NCBI RefSeq assembly: GCF_001298265.1 | Contig: NZ_LGSZ01000078.1 | Location: 106,444 to 170,443, forward strand | Direction: 5' to 3' | Length of the DNA: 64,000 nt | Source: Allobosea vaviloviae | GTDB lineage: Bacteria > Pseudomonadota > Alphaproteobacteria > Rhizobiales > Beijerinckiaceae | In this document: piece by piece, positions 35,501 to 42,452 of the stretch | Layout of the letters: every line of letters starts with the position of its first letter | Position numbering within the stretch: the stretch's first letter is position 1 | Translations under genes and position numbers: made by a program | The notes under the pieces: model-generated | Seen by the model: the letters and a program-made list of their open reading frames with translations, nothing else | The model's database searches: none | What the model was told of the DNA's origin: nothing

Positions 35501-36126
35501 ACGCCGTTGATCGGCTGGCGCGGCCGGTTGGTCTTGAGCAGGTCGAGGAAGGCGAACCAGCTCGCCTTCTCCGCTTTGACGTCCGTGTCCTGCGTGGTGT
35601 AGCGGCCGGCCGTGTCGATCAGCACCGCTTCCTCGGCGAACCACCAGTCGCAATAGCGGGTCCCGCCGACGCCCGCGACCGCCTCGGGCGTCGTCCCCCG
35701 CGCGAGGGGGAACTTCATGCCGGAATTGATCAGCGCCGTGGTCTTGCCGGCGCCGGGCGGGCCGATGATGACGTACCAGGGCAGGTCGTAGAGATAGTCG
35801 CCGCCGTCCTTGCCCCGCGCGCGGCGCAGCGTCGCCAGCGCGTCGCGCATCGAACTGGACAGGGCTGCGCCGTCGCCGGTCGGCTCCTGCTTTTCGAGTG
35901 CGTCGCTCAGCGCCGCGGTGGCCTTGCGGCGACGGATGACGATCACCGCCATCCAAGCGATGCCGCCGAGCGCCAGCAGCGCGACGAGCGGCAGGCGCAC
36001 CCAGATCGACTCGAAGGGCCTAACGTCGCCCACGGCCAGGAACGGCGTGCCGAACCAGATCAGCAGGCACAGCGCCAGCGTTCCGACAAAGATCGCGCCG
36101 ATCCTGAGCCAGGTCGCGAGGTTCAT
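32518..36126 (-). CDS. tssM: T6SS membrane complex protein TssM (IcmF family)
   Basis: A 1202-residue inner-membrane protein. Two N-terminal helices (IGAIFVGTLALCLLIWFGTP, LVALLALGGIAWMAVIVI) precede a cytoplasmic NTPase-like domain with Walker A GPPGAGKTTALINSG at about residues 120-135 and LIDTAGRYTTQD. A third helix (AAGFATVAIVSLAALGLWWT) leads to a large periplasmic region ending in the TssM C-terminal beta domain (VMWPGAGIGRTAVTLTLGG). The length is normal for the family. TssM and TssL form the trans-envelope channel; without a visible TssJ its outer-membrane contact is unclear. It starts an operon after a 167-bp gap that contains a palindromic repeat. Confidence 0.95.
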   Translation of the reverse strand: MNLATWLRIGAIFVGTLALCLLIWFGTPFLAVGDVRPFESIWVRLPLVALLALGGIAWMAVIVIRRRKATAALSDALEKQEPTGDGAALSSSMRDALATLRRARGKDGGDYLYDLPWYVIIGPPGAGKTTALINSGMKFPLARGTTPEAVAGVGGTRYCDWWFAEEAVLIDTAGRYTTQDTDVKAEKASWFAFLDLLKTNRPRQPINGVMVAISVEDLLTSSPEEIAAHADAIRNRLLELNERLKVDFPVYAVFTKSDLIAGFNEFFGALSEPQRRMVWGHSFQTTDKTRNMIGDVAPEYDALIERLNERLPDRLQDEANPTARAQIFGFPSQMATLKRSVVDFLDRVFEPTRYHANATLRGFYFTSGTQEGTPIDQLIGALSRNFGSEHASAGAYSGRGKSYFLTDLIQKVIIGEAGWVSTDLGATRRTTLWRAAGFATVAIVSLAALGLWWTSFSRNSDLITATNYGLSDYRSSAAPVLQETTISERNFSRVLPLLHKLRNLPAGYATRSDPTPIPATFGLSQRDRLQNAGEITYQQALERMLRSRIIFRLEEQLEANANNPGFVYEGLKVYMMVGGQAKIDRDLVISWMRLDWAENLFPGAANAKGREALEEHLVAMLDLDDGASEPIVRLNQSLIENSQRTLRRLSIAERAYELLRTQARSQSQKDWVAARRGGSDVRLAFEGVGGEDLDAIRVPYFYTYDGFQNAFVDRLGDIGERIEKERWVLGENTDQQAIIAQYATLFQDLLKLYSRDYVAAWQRSLRRLKLRPLNADKPQYVALSAMAAPTSPFKQILESVRDETQLTKERPSARKQAAAAATDVLEKRASEALSRLGTNLPLSAPGVERVLGGGGNEALGANIESQFKPYHVLVEGDLGRRPVDQLLQILAEINQNLAIAATNPAQSAAANAALVPLIASLRANSSRYPAPFDGMVISAVNDFEGDATGATVALLRQALGDQVSRVCTEILANRYPFVKASAREVPLADFARLFAPGGILDKFYKERLEPYVDSSKAQWNWRVESRVARSLSPTTLREFQRASEIKEAFFPTGGNLPSFQMIVVPTALSADAASAKLEINGFTVASQQGVNTPVPVMWPGAGIGRTAVTLTLGGASGGGAFGGGFFSSGPSAPSGEAKLFEANGVWSFFRMLDAGAMLKQGDNVGLTLSGGGRQVGYQFGVGSLKNPLVLPALRDIRCPAGI

Positions 36127-36168
36127 GCGCGCCTCCCGGATGGTGCCGATTTCATGAGGAACCGCGCG

Positions 36169-36264
36169 GTCATCCCGGGCTTGACCCGGGATCCATTCCG
36201 GAACGTGCCCGATTGAGGTTCAGGCATGGATCCCGGCTCTCCGCTTCGCTCCGGCCGGGATGAC
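36169..36264. repeat. Dispersed palindromic element, copy 1
   Basis: About 96 bp between tssL and tssM, beginning TCATCCCGGG and ending CCGGGATGAC, with inner arms CCCGGGATCCATTCC and GGCATGGATCCCGG. It folds on itself and matches the element at 40230-40334 in inverted orientation. This is an intergenic repeat of the REP/MITE-like kind common in Rhizobiales. Confidence 0.75.
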
Positions 36265-36293
36265 GCCGCGTTTTTGCAAAAGTGCAGCATGCA

Positions 36294-37718
36294 TCAGCCC
36301 TGACGCTGGATCACGATCTCGACGCGCCGGTTCTTGGCGCGCCCCTCGCGGGTGGCGTTGGGCTCGATGGGAACATCGGCGCCCTTGCCCTCGAAGCTGA
36401 TCCGGTCGGGCTTGCTCAGCTTCGTCTGGAGCAGATCGCCAACGGCCTTTGCCCGCGCCTGGGACAGCTGGAGATTGGACGGAAAGCGCGCCGTGCGGAT
36501 CGGCACGTTGTCGGTATGGCCGAGCACCTTGACCGTGCCGCCCTCGGATTCCAGCACGCTGGCGATGCGCTCGATCAGCGGTTTGAACTCGTCGCGCACG
36601 GCGGCCTGTCCTGGCTCGAACAGCGTGATGCCGACGAGCCTGACCACGATGACGTTGGGCGTGACCTGGCAAACGATCGGCGGCTGCACCGCGCCGCAGA
36701 CCTTGGGGGGGACCGGTGGCGGCGGGATCGGCGGCGGCGGGGCCGAGAAGACCTTTCGCACGATGCCGATCTCGCCCTTGGGATTGACGCTCAGCAGCGC
36801 GGTGGCCGCCGCTTCGGCATTGCCCGAGAGCAGGAAGCGGAAGACGAAATAGAGCCCCAGCACGGCGACGGCTGCGAGCGCCGCGACCGACCAGACCGGG
36901 ATCTTGAAGCGGGCGATCTGCGAGGCGACCGCCTGGCCACGCCAGCGCGGCGAGAGTTCGGGGTCAGGCTGCTTCACCCGCCGCAGCGTCTCGAACAGGT
37001 TGCGCTGGATCATCTGGAGATTGGCGGCACCGCCCGACGAGGTGCGGTGGATGCCCTGGAAGCCCAGCGCCAGGCAGGCATGCATCATCTCGAGCAGGTC
37101 GTAATTGACCGAGGGGTCGGCCTTGGCGCGGTCGAGCTCCTCGAAGAAGCGGACGCCGCCGACGCGCTCGCCAAAGAACTTCGAGAGCATGCTGTACTGG
37201 GTCCAGACATGCCGGTCCTCGCCGGGGATGTTCTGGACGATGTCGTCGGCCGCCGCGCAGAGGATGTATTTCGCGATGCGGGTCGTCTCGGCCGAGGCAC
37301 CGGCGCCGCGGACCTCATGCTCGAAAGCCTCGATCGTCTCGGTGACCTGGCCGAGGAGCTGCGCCGGCGGAGCGCTGCTCAGCGAGGAGCGCAGACGCCC
37401 GAGCAGCAGCAGCAGCGGCCCTGCGGCGCGCAGCAGCGGGTTGGTGTTGGGCGTCAGGAGCTGGTCGCGTCGCGGCATCGGCCCACCCGAGGGGGCCGGC
37501 TGCGGAGGCGGGCGTGGCGCCATCGGCTGCGGCGTCGAGAGCCATTCGTCGCCGGTGCCGGGCACTCCCGGCGAGGGTACGGACGGCGCGGCATAGGGAG
37601 AGGGCGCTGCCGGGGCCGACGGCGCCGGGCGCGAGGGCGGCGTTGCGCGGCGCCCGGCCGGGTTCGGCCTGATGATGGTCCGGTCCGAGCGTCCGAACGG
37701 ATCGGAGGGTTCGCTCAT
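36294..37718 (-). CDS. tssL: T6SS membrane protein TssL (DotU) with OmpA-type C-terminal domain
   Basis: A 474-residue inner-membrane protein. A Pro-rich N-terminus of about 80 residues precedes the cytoplasmic DotU domain (NPLLRAAGPLLLLLGRLRSS, ADDIVQNIPGED, RFFEELDRAKADP, GFQGIHR), one transmembrane helix (VWSVAALAAVAVLGLYFVF), and a periplasmic OmpA domain (VRLVGITLFEPGQAAV, VKVLGHTDNVPIRTARFPSN, RRVEIVIQRQG). The OmpA domain should grip peptidoglycan; in Agrobacterium-type systems without TssJ this version of TssL helps anchor the complex. The start overlaps the tssK stop by four bases. Confidence 0.94.
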   Translation of the reverse strand: MSEPSDPFGRSDRTIIRPNPAGRRATPPSRPAPSAPAAPSPYAAPSVPSPGVPGTGDEWLSTPQPMAPRPPPQPAPSGGPMPRRDQLLTPNTNPLLRAAGPLLLLLGRLRSSLSSAPPAQLLGQVTETIEAFEHEVRGAGASAETTRIAKYILCAAADDIVQNIPGEDRHVWTQYSMLSKFFGERVGGVRFFEELDRAKADPSVNYDLLEMMHACLALGFQGIHRTSSGGAANLQMIQRNLFETLRRVKQPDPELSPRWRGQAVASQIARFKIPVWSVAALAAVAVLGLYFVFRFLLSGNAEAAATALLSVNPKGEIGIVRKVFSAPPPPIPPPPVPPKVCGAVQPPIVCQVTPNVIVVRLVGITLFEPGQAAVRDEFKPLIERIASVLESEGGTVKVLGHTDNVPIRTARFPSNLQLSQARAKAVGDLLQTKLSKPDRISFEGKGADVPIEPNATREGRAKNRRVEIVIQRQG

Positions 37719-39052
37719 CGCCTGCCCTCGAGCACGGCCCAGAGTTCCATTTCGAGATCGGGCCAGTCACCGGAGAAATGCATGCCGATCGAGCTCGCGG
37801 TCGAGAATTCCGGCCAGAGCGGCGAGGTCCGGTCGAGATAGAAATAGACGTGGTCGGTCAGCGCGCGGATCTGCGGCGGCGGGGTCGGCAGATGGACGAG
37901 GCTGATGCCCGGCAGATGGGCATGGACGATCTCGTTCATCTTGGTGTTGGGGCCGACCTTGAAGAGCTGCGGGAACTGCGCCTGGATCTCGGTCAGCGGG
38001 CGCCGCGCCGCCACTTCCAGAACGAGCGTCGCGTTGCGCACGAGGCTGCGGTCGCGAATCGTCGACATGAAGGCGTTGGGCGCGCGCTCGGTGATCTCCA
38101 GCCGGATGGCGCGGCGGCCGAGATTGGCCGAGAGGAAGTCCTGGATGTCGCGTACGACGGGTGAAAAGCAGGTCTCCAGATCGTCATGGTCATAGGCCGG
38201 ATAGTCGCGGGCGCGGCGCTCGGCGGTGGTGAAGGTGGCGAGTTCGCCGGCCAGCGCGACGAAGGTCACGAACAGCCGCTCGGGATGGACGTAGCGCGAC
38301 TGGCGCAGATGCTTCAGCACCGGGATCTGCCGGTTGAGGAGCTGCAGCATGAAGTAGTCGGCGCTCTGCAGGCCGCCGCCCGCCGTCGGGTCGGCGGCGT
38401 AGCGGGCAAGCTCCTCCAGCTTGTTGTCGATCCAGCCGATGACGCGGTCGAGCCAGCCCTCGATGACCGGATAGGCCGAGCAGACCAGCACGGGCGGGGC
38501 GAATTTTTCGTCGAACAGAATCGCCCGGTCGCGGACCTCGAGGATGCGGCCGAGCGCCAGGCCGACATAGCCGGCCTTGGCGGTCTTGCGCAGCTCCAGC
38601 GTCAGGCGCGGATGGGCGATGTCGATCTCCTCCTCGATGCGCAGCGAGGCGGTCGAATCGATCAGCATCTCGGTCGAGGGCAGGTAGCGGCTGGCGCTGC
38701 CGTTCAAAGCATCCTCGACCTCGCGGGTGTTGGCCGAGGCGAGCGGCAGCGAGAGCCAGACGATCTGGCCGGCAGCATTCTCGGGAACCTCGATCGCCAG
38801 CGGCAGCGGGCTGTTGTCGGGCATGGCGAAGGGCGTGCCGTCAGGCATCACGCCGACGGCGCGGCGCAGGCCTATCCGGCTTTGCTGGGCGAGATCGCGG
38901 TCGATCTCCAACACCGAGAATCCCCACGGGTAAGGGGTGACGTGCCGGACGCGGTTTTCCAGCAGGTTCTCAAGATACCGATCGTTCTGCTGGAAGTGAT
39001 GCGGCCGTAGAAACAGCCCTTCCGACCAGACGACCTTGCTGTACCACGACAT
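37715..39052 (-). CDS. tssK: T6SS baseplate protein TssK
   Basis: A 445-residue baseplate subunit that ties the TssEFG wedges to the membrane complex. The diagnostic start MSWYSKVVWSEGLFLRPHHF then QQNDRYLE marks ATG 39052; a GTG five codons upstream is possible. Conserved LYFHLDRTSPLWPE-type C-terminal features appear as VYFYLDRTSPLWPEF. It overlaps tssL by four bases and opens a two-gene transcript reading away from the PAAR gene. Confidence 0.94.
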   Translation of the reverse strand: MSWYSKVVWSEGLFLRPHHFQQNDRYLENLLENRVRHVTPYPWGFSVLEIDRDLAQQSRIGLRRAVGVMPDGTPFAMPDNSPLPLAIEVPENAAGQIVWLSLPLASANTREVEDALNGSASRYLPSTEMLIDSTASLRIEEEIDIAHPRLTLELRKTAKAGYVGLALGRILEVRDRAILFDEKFAPPVLVCSAYPVIEGWLDRVIGWIDNKLEELARYAADPTAGGGLQSADYFMLQLLNRQIPVLKHLRQSRYVHPERLFVTFVALAGELATFTTAERRARDYPAYDHDDLETCFSPVVRDIQDFLSANLGRRAIRLEITERAPNAFMSTIRDRSLVRNATLVLEVAARRPLTEIQAQFPQLFKVGPNTKMNEIVHAHLPGISLVHLPTPPPQIRALTDHVYFYLDRTSPLWPEFSTASSIGMHFSGDWPDLEMELWAVLEGRR

Positions 39053-39086
39053 CCGGGTCTCGCTCACTCAAGGGCATGTGGGCAAC

Positions 39087-39116
39087 CTTATACGGGTCAC
39101 CAACAAGCGTCACCAA
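39087..39116 (-). promoter_or_regulatory. Candidate promoter of tssK-tssL
   Basis: On the minus strand TATAAG (39087-39092) lies 18 bp downstream of TTGGTG (39111-39116), a fair sigma-70-type pair ending 35 bp before ATG 39052. The leader would be short. The divergent PAAR promoter should lie elsewhere in the same 220-bp gap. Confidence 0.4.
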
Positions 39117-39272
39117 GCGAATGCTAGACGTCTGGAAAGCGCCTGCCGTCATTGACTTGAATGATGCGCCGTTGCGCGATTGCATGCAGTCGATCAGGAT
39201 CGAATCCGTTGCCTGTCCCGTTCGCCGCCTGTGCGGACGCTGACCGGCAGCGACGGCAAGCAGGAGCCGCCC

Positions 39273-39773
39273 ATGCCGACTGGCCCAGCCGCGCGAATTC
39301 TCGATCTGGTGCTGCACCCGCTGCCCGGCATTCTCCAGCCCGGTCCGGGCAGCCCCAACGTGCTGATCGGCGGGCTGCCGGCCTGGCGCGGCGTGTCGGC
39401 CGCCGCAGCCGCCGCGATTCAGGCGGCCCGCGCGGTCTCGGATGCCGCGATCACCACGGCGGAGGCCGCGACGGTCGCGGCCGCGCCGACCCCGGGTGCG
39501 GCTGCCGCCAAGGCGGCGGAGGAGACGGTCAAGGCGACCGCCGCGACCACGATGGGGTCGATGATCACCGGTGCCGCCGGTGGAGCCGACATCCACAATT
39601 GCCTGACGCCGCTGCCGATTCCGCCTCATGGCCCGGGCGTCGTCATCGACGGGTCGCAGACCGTGCTGATCAACAATCTGGCGGCCTGCCGCGTCGGCGA
39701 CACGATCATCGAGGCGGTCGGTCCGCCCAACAAGATCGTCATGGGGATGATGAACGTCATCATCGGCGGCTGA
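39273..39773 (+). CDS. PAAR-domain T6SS spike tip protein, with Ala-rich insertion
   Basis: A 166-residue protein starting MPTGPAARILDLVLHPLPGI behind an AGGAG site. The PAAR fold appears in two parts: residues about 1-37, ending in SPNVLIGGLPAWRG, and about 95-166, with GADIHNCLTPLPIPPHGPGV, TVLINNLAACRVGD and VGPPNKIVMG. Between them lie about 55 residues of almost pure Ala/Thr/Val helix. PAAR proteins cap the VgrG trimer and can carry effectors. This one has no C-terminal toxin; the insert may dock a cargo or adaptor. ridA follows after 75 bp. Confidence 0.85.
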   Translation: MPTGPAARILDLVLHPLPGILQPGPGSPNVLIGGLPAWRGVSAAAAAAIQAARAVSDAAITTAEAATVAAAPTPGAAAAKAAEETVKATAATTMGSMITGAAGGADIHNCLTPLPIPPHGPGVVIDGSQTVLINNLAACRVGDTIIEAVGPPNKIVMGMMNVIIGG

Positions 39774-39848
39774 CGGGCACCGCATCCTCGGCTAGGACCG
39801 GCGGCGCGGAGAATCCGCCCGACCAGATCTCACCGAAGGATATCGACC

Positions 39849-40211
39849 ATGCCCATCGAACGCATCGGAGTGACGCAGCGCTGGTGCGATGCCGCGATCT
39901 TCAACGGCGTCGTCTTCCTCGCCGGTCATGTCGCCGAGAAGACCGAGGGGCGCCCGCTGGCCGAGCAGACCGTCGAGGTGCTGGCGCTGCTTGATGAGAC
40001 GCTGGAGGCCGCCGGCAGCGACAAGACACGCATCCTCAGCGTCCAGATCTTCCTGACCGACATTTCGAAGATCGCCGAGATGAACGCGGTCTGGGACGCC
40101 TGGGTCGCGCCGGGCACCGCGCCTGCCCGTGCCACGGTCGAAGCCAAGCTGGCGACGGCGGGCCACGACATCGAGATCACGGCGGTGGCGGCAAAGCAGG
40201 CGAGCGCCTGA
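39849..40211 (+). CDS. RidA/YjgF-family enamine/imine deaminase
   Basis: A 120-residue protein with the RidA fold. Conserved features are FLAGHVAEKTEG, the helical QTVEVLALLDETLEAAGSDK, SVQIFLTDISKIAEMN and the substrate-binding Arg in APARATVEAKL. RidA proteins hydrolyse reactive enamines and imines released by PLP enzymes. A gene of this type is not a T6SS component; it sits behind the PAAR gene and may be a passenger or may share its transcript. Confidence 0.88.
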   Translation: MPIERIGVTQRWCDAAIFNGVVFLAGHVAEKTEGRPLAEQTVEVLALLDETLEAAGSDKTRILSVQIFLTDISKIAEMNAVWDAWVAPGTAPARATVEAKLATAGHDIEITAVAAKQASA

Positions 40212-40229
40212 GGGGCGTTGGCCTCCGCC

Positions 40230-40334
40230 GTCATCCCGGGCGACCGCAGGGAGACCCGGGATCCATGCCTGAACCTCTCCAAACAGCGTTCCGGCATGGA
40301 TCCCGGATCTCCGCTACGCTGCGTCCGGGATGAC
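40230..40334. repeat. Dispersed palindromic element, copy 2
   Basis: About 105 bp in the gap between the convergent ridA and tagH. Outer arms TCATCCCGGG and CCGGGATGAC; inner arms CCCGGGATCCATGCC and GGCATGGATCCCGG. It is an inverted relative of the copy at 36169-36264; with it, it brackets tssL, tssK, PAAR and ridA. Confidence 0.75.
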
Positions 40335-40377
40335 CAGCGCTTGATTCGTTGAGATGCCTAGCGGACCAAAGCCCCCG

Positions 40378-41775
40378 CTACTTCCCGCCGCGGTCGTAGC
40401 ATTCCGCGAAATAGAGCATGAAGGCGTCGACCAGACCGTCCTCATAGGGGGCGGTCTTGGCGTCCCAGCGGGCGACATAGGCGTCCCACATCTTCGCCTT
40501 GCGCGAGCCGAGCAGCGAATCGAGGCCGCGTTCCTGGGCGGTGCTCTCGGCGATGGCCTGCGGGTCGAGATCCTCGACCAGCATGCGCAAGGCATGCTGC
40601 ATCGCCGAATAGGTCTTGATCTGATGGGCCTTGAGATCCTTGAAGCTCTCGTCGAAGGCCTTCTGCGCGCTGAGATAGCCGCTCTTGGGCCTGCCGAAGA
40701 TCAGCTGCAGCGCGTCGTCGACGGTCGGCGAGAATTTCAGCGGGTTGTTGTCCTGCGCCTGGATCATCGTCTGATTGGCGCTGCGCGCGATGCGCTTGCT
40801 TTCGGCGCGGGCGGCGAGCAACTGCTTCAACTCGATCGCGACCAGCCGCATCAGCCCGCCGAGCTGCTCGGCGAAGGCGCCTGGATCCTGCCAGCCAAGA
40901 TCGCTGGTCGAGACACCGGCGCCCTTGGCGAAGCGCTGGACGAATTCGCCGGCCGAGATGGCGGGCATGCCCGCCGGCAGCGGTGGCGGCGGCGCGAAGG
41001 GTTGCGGCGGTGCCTCGAAGGGCTGCGAACGCTCGACCGGGGGCGGGTTGGTGAAGGGCAGCGGGGCGACCGGCTGCGACGGAGCGGCTGCGGACGCTTC
41101 GCCCCATGGGTCTCCCGCGGGCAGGTCGGCGGTGATCGGCCGGCGCGGCGTCGGGATCGGCGCGACGGGTTCGACCACGGGTGCGGGCGGGACCTGGTAG
41201 GGCGCCCAGGCGAAGTCCTCGCTGCCCGGGGCCGGTGTGAAGGCCTGTGCGGGCGGCGGCGCGACCGGCTCGGCCGTGGGCGTCGGAATATCCGCGGCCC
41301 AGTCGATGAACCCGTCATGGACCGGACGATGCTTGTTGGGGGGCAGCAGGTCGCGGCGGGGAATCGGCGGAGCCTCGTCGCCGCTCGACGACCAGAGCGA
41401 TTCCGGCTGTGGGGCGAAGGCCGGCATCGCAGCTTTCGCCGGCTCCTGCCGCGAGGCGTCGTCGATCGTGACGGCGATGATGTAATGGCCGATCTCCAGC
41501 CGGTCGCCATTCTGGAGCTGGTAGGGTGACTGCACGCGGTTGCTGCCGCCATTCACATAGGTGCCGTTGGTCGAGACGTCGCGCAGCCAGTAGCCGCCGT
41601 CGCGGAAGCGGATCTCGCAATGGCGGCCCGAGATCGCCCGCGTCGGATCGGGCAGGGCCCAATCGAGATGCTGGTCGCGGCCGATGTCGAGCCCACGGCC
41701 GCCGCTGAGCGTGACGCTGAGCGGCCCGCCATCGGGGAGCGCGGTTTCGTTCTCGATCGTCAGCGTCAGAGGCAT
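40378..41775 (-). CDS. tagH: T6SS-associated FHA-domain protein TagH
   Basis: A 465-residue cytoplasmic protein. The N-terminal FHA domain (about 1-95) has GLDIGRDQHLDWALPDP, ISGRHCEIRFRDGGYWLRD and STNGTYVNG, the residues that read phosphothreonine. A Pro-rich linker of about 200 residues follows, then the T6SS-specific C-terminal domain (PTVDDALQLIFGRPKSGYLS, QHALRMLVEDLDPQ, YVARWDAKTAPYEDGLVDAF). It is the likely target of PpkA and PppA. I use ATG 41775 (MPLTLTIENE). It follows the DUF6931-like gene by 114 bp. Confidence 0.92.
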   Translation of the reverse strand: MPLTLTIENETALPDGGPLSVTLSGGRGLDIGRDQHLDWALPDPTRAISGRHCEIRFRDGGYWLRDVSTNGTYVNGGSNRVQSPYQLQNGDRLEIGHYIIAVTIDDASRQEPAKAAMPAFAPQPESLWSSSGDEAPPIPRRDLLPPNKHRPVHDGFIDWAADIPTPTAEPVAPPPAQAFTPAPGSEDFAWAPYQVPPAPVVEPVAPIPTPRRPITADLPAGDPWGEASAAAPSQPVAPLPFTNPPPVERSQPFEAPPQPFAPPPPLPAGMPAISAGEFVQRFAKGAGVSTSDLGWQDPGAFAEQLGGLMRLVAIELKQLLAARAESKRIARSANQTMIQAQDNNPLKFSPTVDDALQLIFGRPKSGYLSAQKAFDESFKDLKAHQIKTYSAMQHALRMLVEDLDPQAIAESTAQERGLDSLLGSRKAKMWDAYVARWDAKTAPYEDGLVDAFMLYFAECYDRGGK

Positions 41776-41889
41776 CGCAACACTCTTGGCGGAACGTCCG
41801 GGCATGGTCGTGGCGCGGTGCGGTGGCGCGCGCGACCGGTTTTCCCGTCCGCCGTGCGAACGGGCATGCGCGGCTCGGCCGGCACGCGC

Positions 41890-42444
41890 TCAGGAACTGG
41901 TCTTGCCGTCGTCATCGGCCAATCGAATGCATGCTTCGACGCAGTTGCGCAATGCGGCGTCGTGGTCACGGCCCGACAGGCGTCCGAGCGCGGTCATGAC
42001 GGCGATGCGGGCGGTCTTCGCCGTCAGGTCGGGTGGGCAGGGGACGTTGTGCGTGGTCACCATGCTGCCGCCCGAGTAGCCGGCGGCGAAAGCGGCCCAG
42101 GTGCCGGGCAGGGCCGTATCGCCGGCTTCCGCCAGCGCCAGCGCCGCCCGGCGCGTCTCGTCGCGCGGGTCGCGGACCCAGGCTTCGGCCGCGGCGATGG
42201 CATGGTCTGGCGGTGCGCCCGGAGCCTGCATCGCACGCAGCGCCTGCGTCGCCCACCAGACCGCTTCGCGCCGCGGCAGGACGAAGGCACAAAAACCGAT
42301 CGCTTCCGTTGGGGCAGGGCCCTGCGCGAGACGCCTGAGAAAGGCGAGCGGGTGCTCCCGCGTCGGCGGTGTCCTGATCACCTTGCCGGCCGCGGGATAG
42401 GTCTCGAACACCTCTTGGGCGGTACTGAAGCGAAGACGCGACAT
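41890..42444 (-). CDS. T6SS-linked hypothetical protein, DUF6931-like
   Basis: A 184-residue, Ala-rich helical protein without signal peptide. AIGFCAFVLPRREAVWWATQ, then ALRAM, and VRDPRDETRRAALALAE are the best-defined segments and resemble DUF6931 proteins; the match is from memory. It starts eight bases after the vgrG stop, so it is co-transcribed with vgrG. A small protein right behind vgrG is often an adaptor or chaperone for a cargo effector, but no effector gene follows; tagH does. That role is therefore a guess. Confidence 0.65.
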   Translation of the reverse strand: MSRLRFSTAQEVFETYPAAGKVIRTPPTREHPLAFLRRLAQGPAPTEAIGFCAFVLPRREAVWWATQALRAMQAPGAPPDHAIAAAEAWVRDPRDETRRAALALAEAGDTALPGTWAAFAAGYSGGSMVTTHNVPCPPDLTAKTARIAVMTALGRLSGRDHDAALRNCVEACIRLADDDGKTSS

Positions 42445-42452
42445 GCAGGCTC

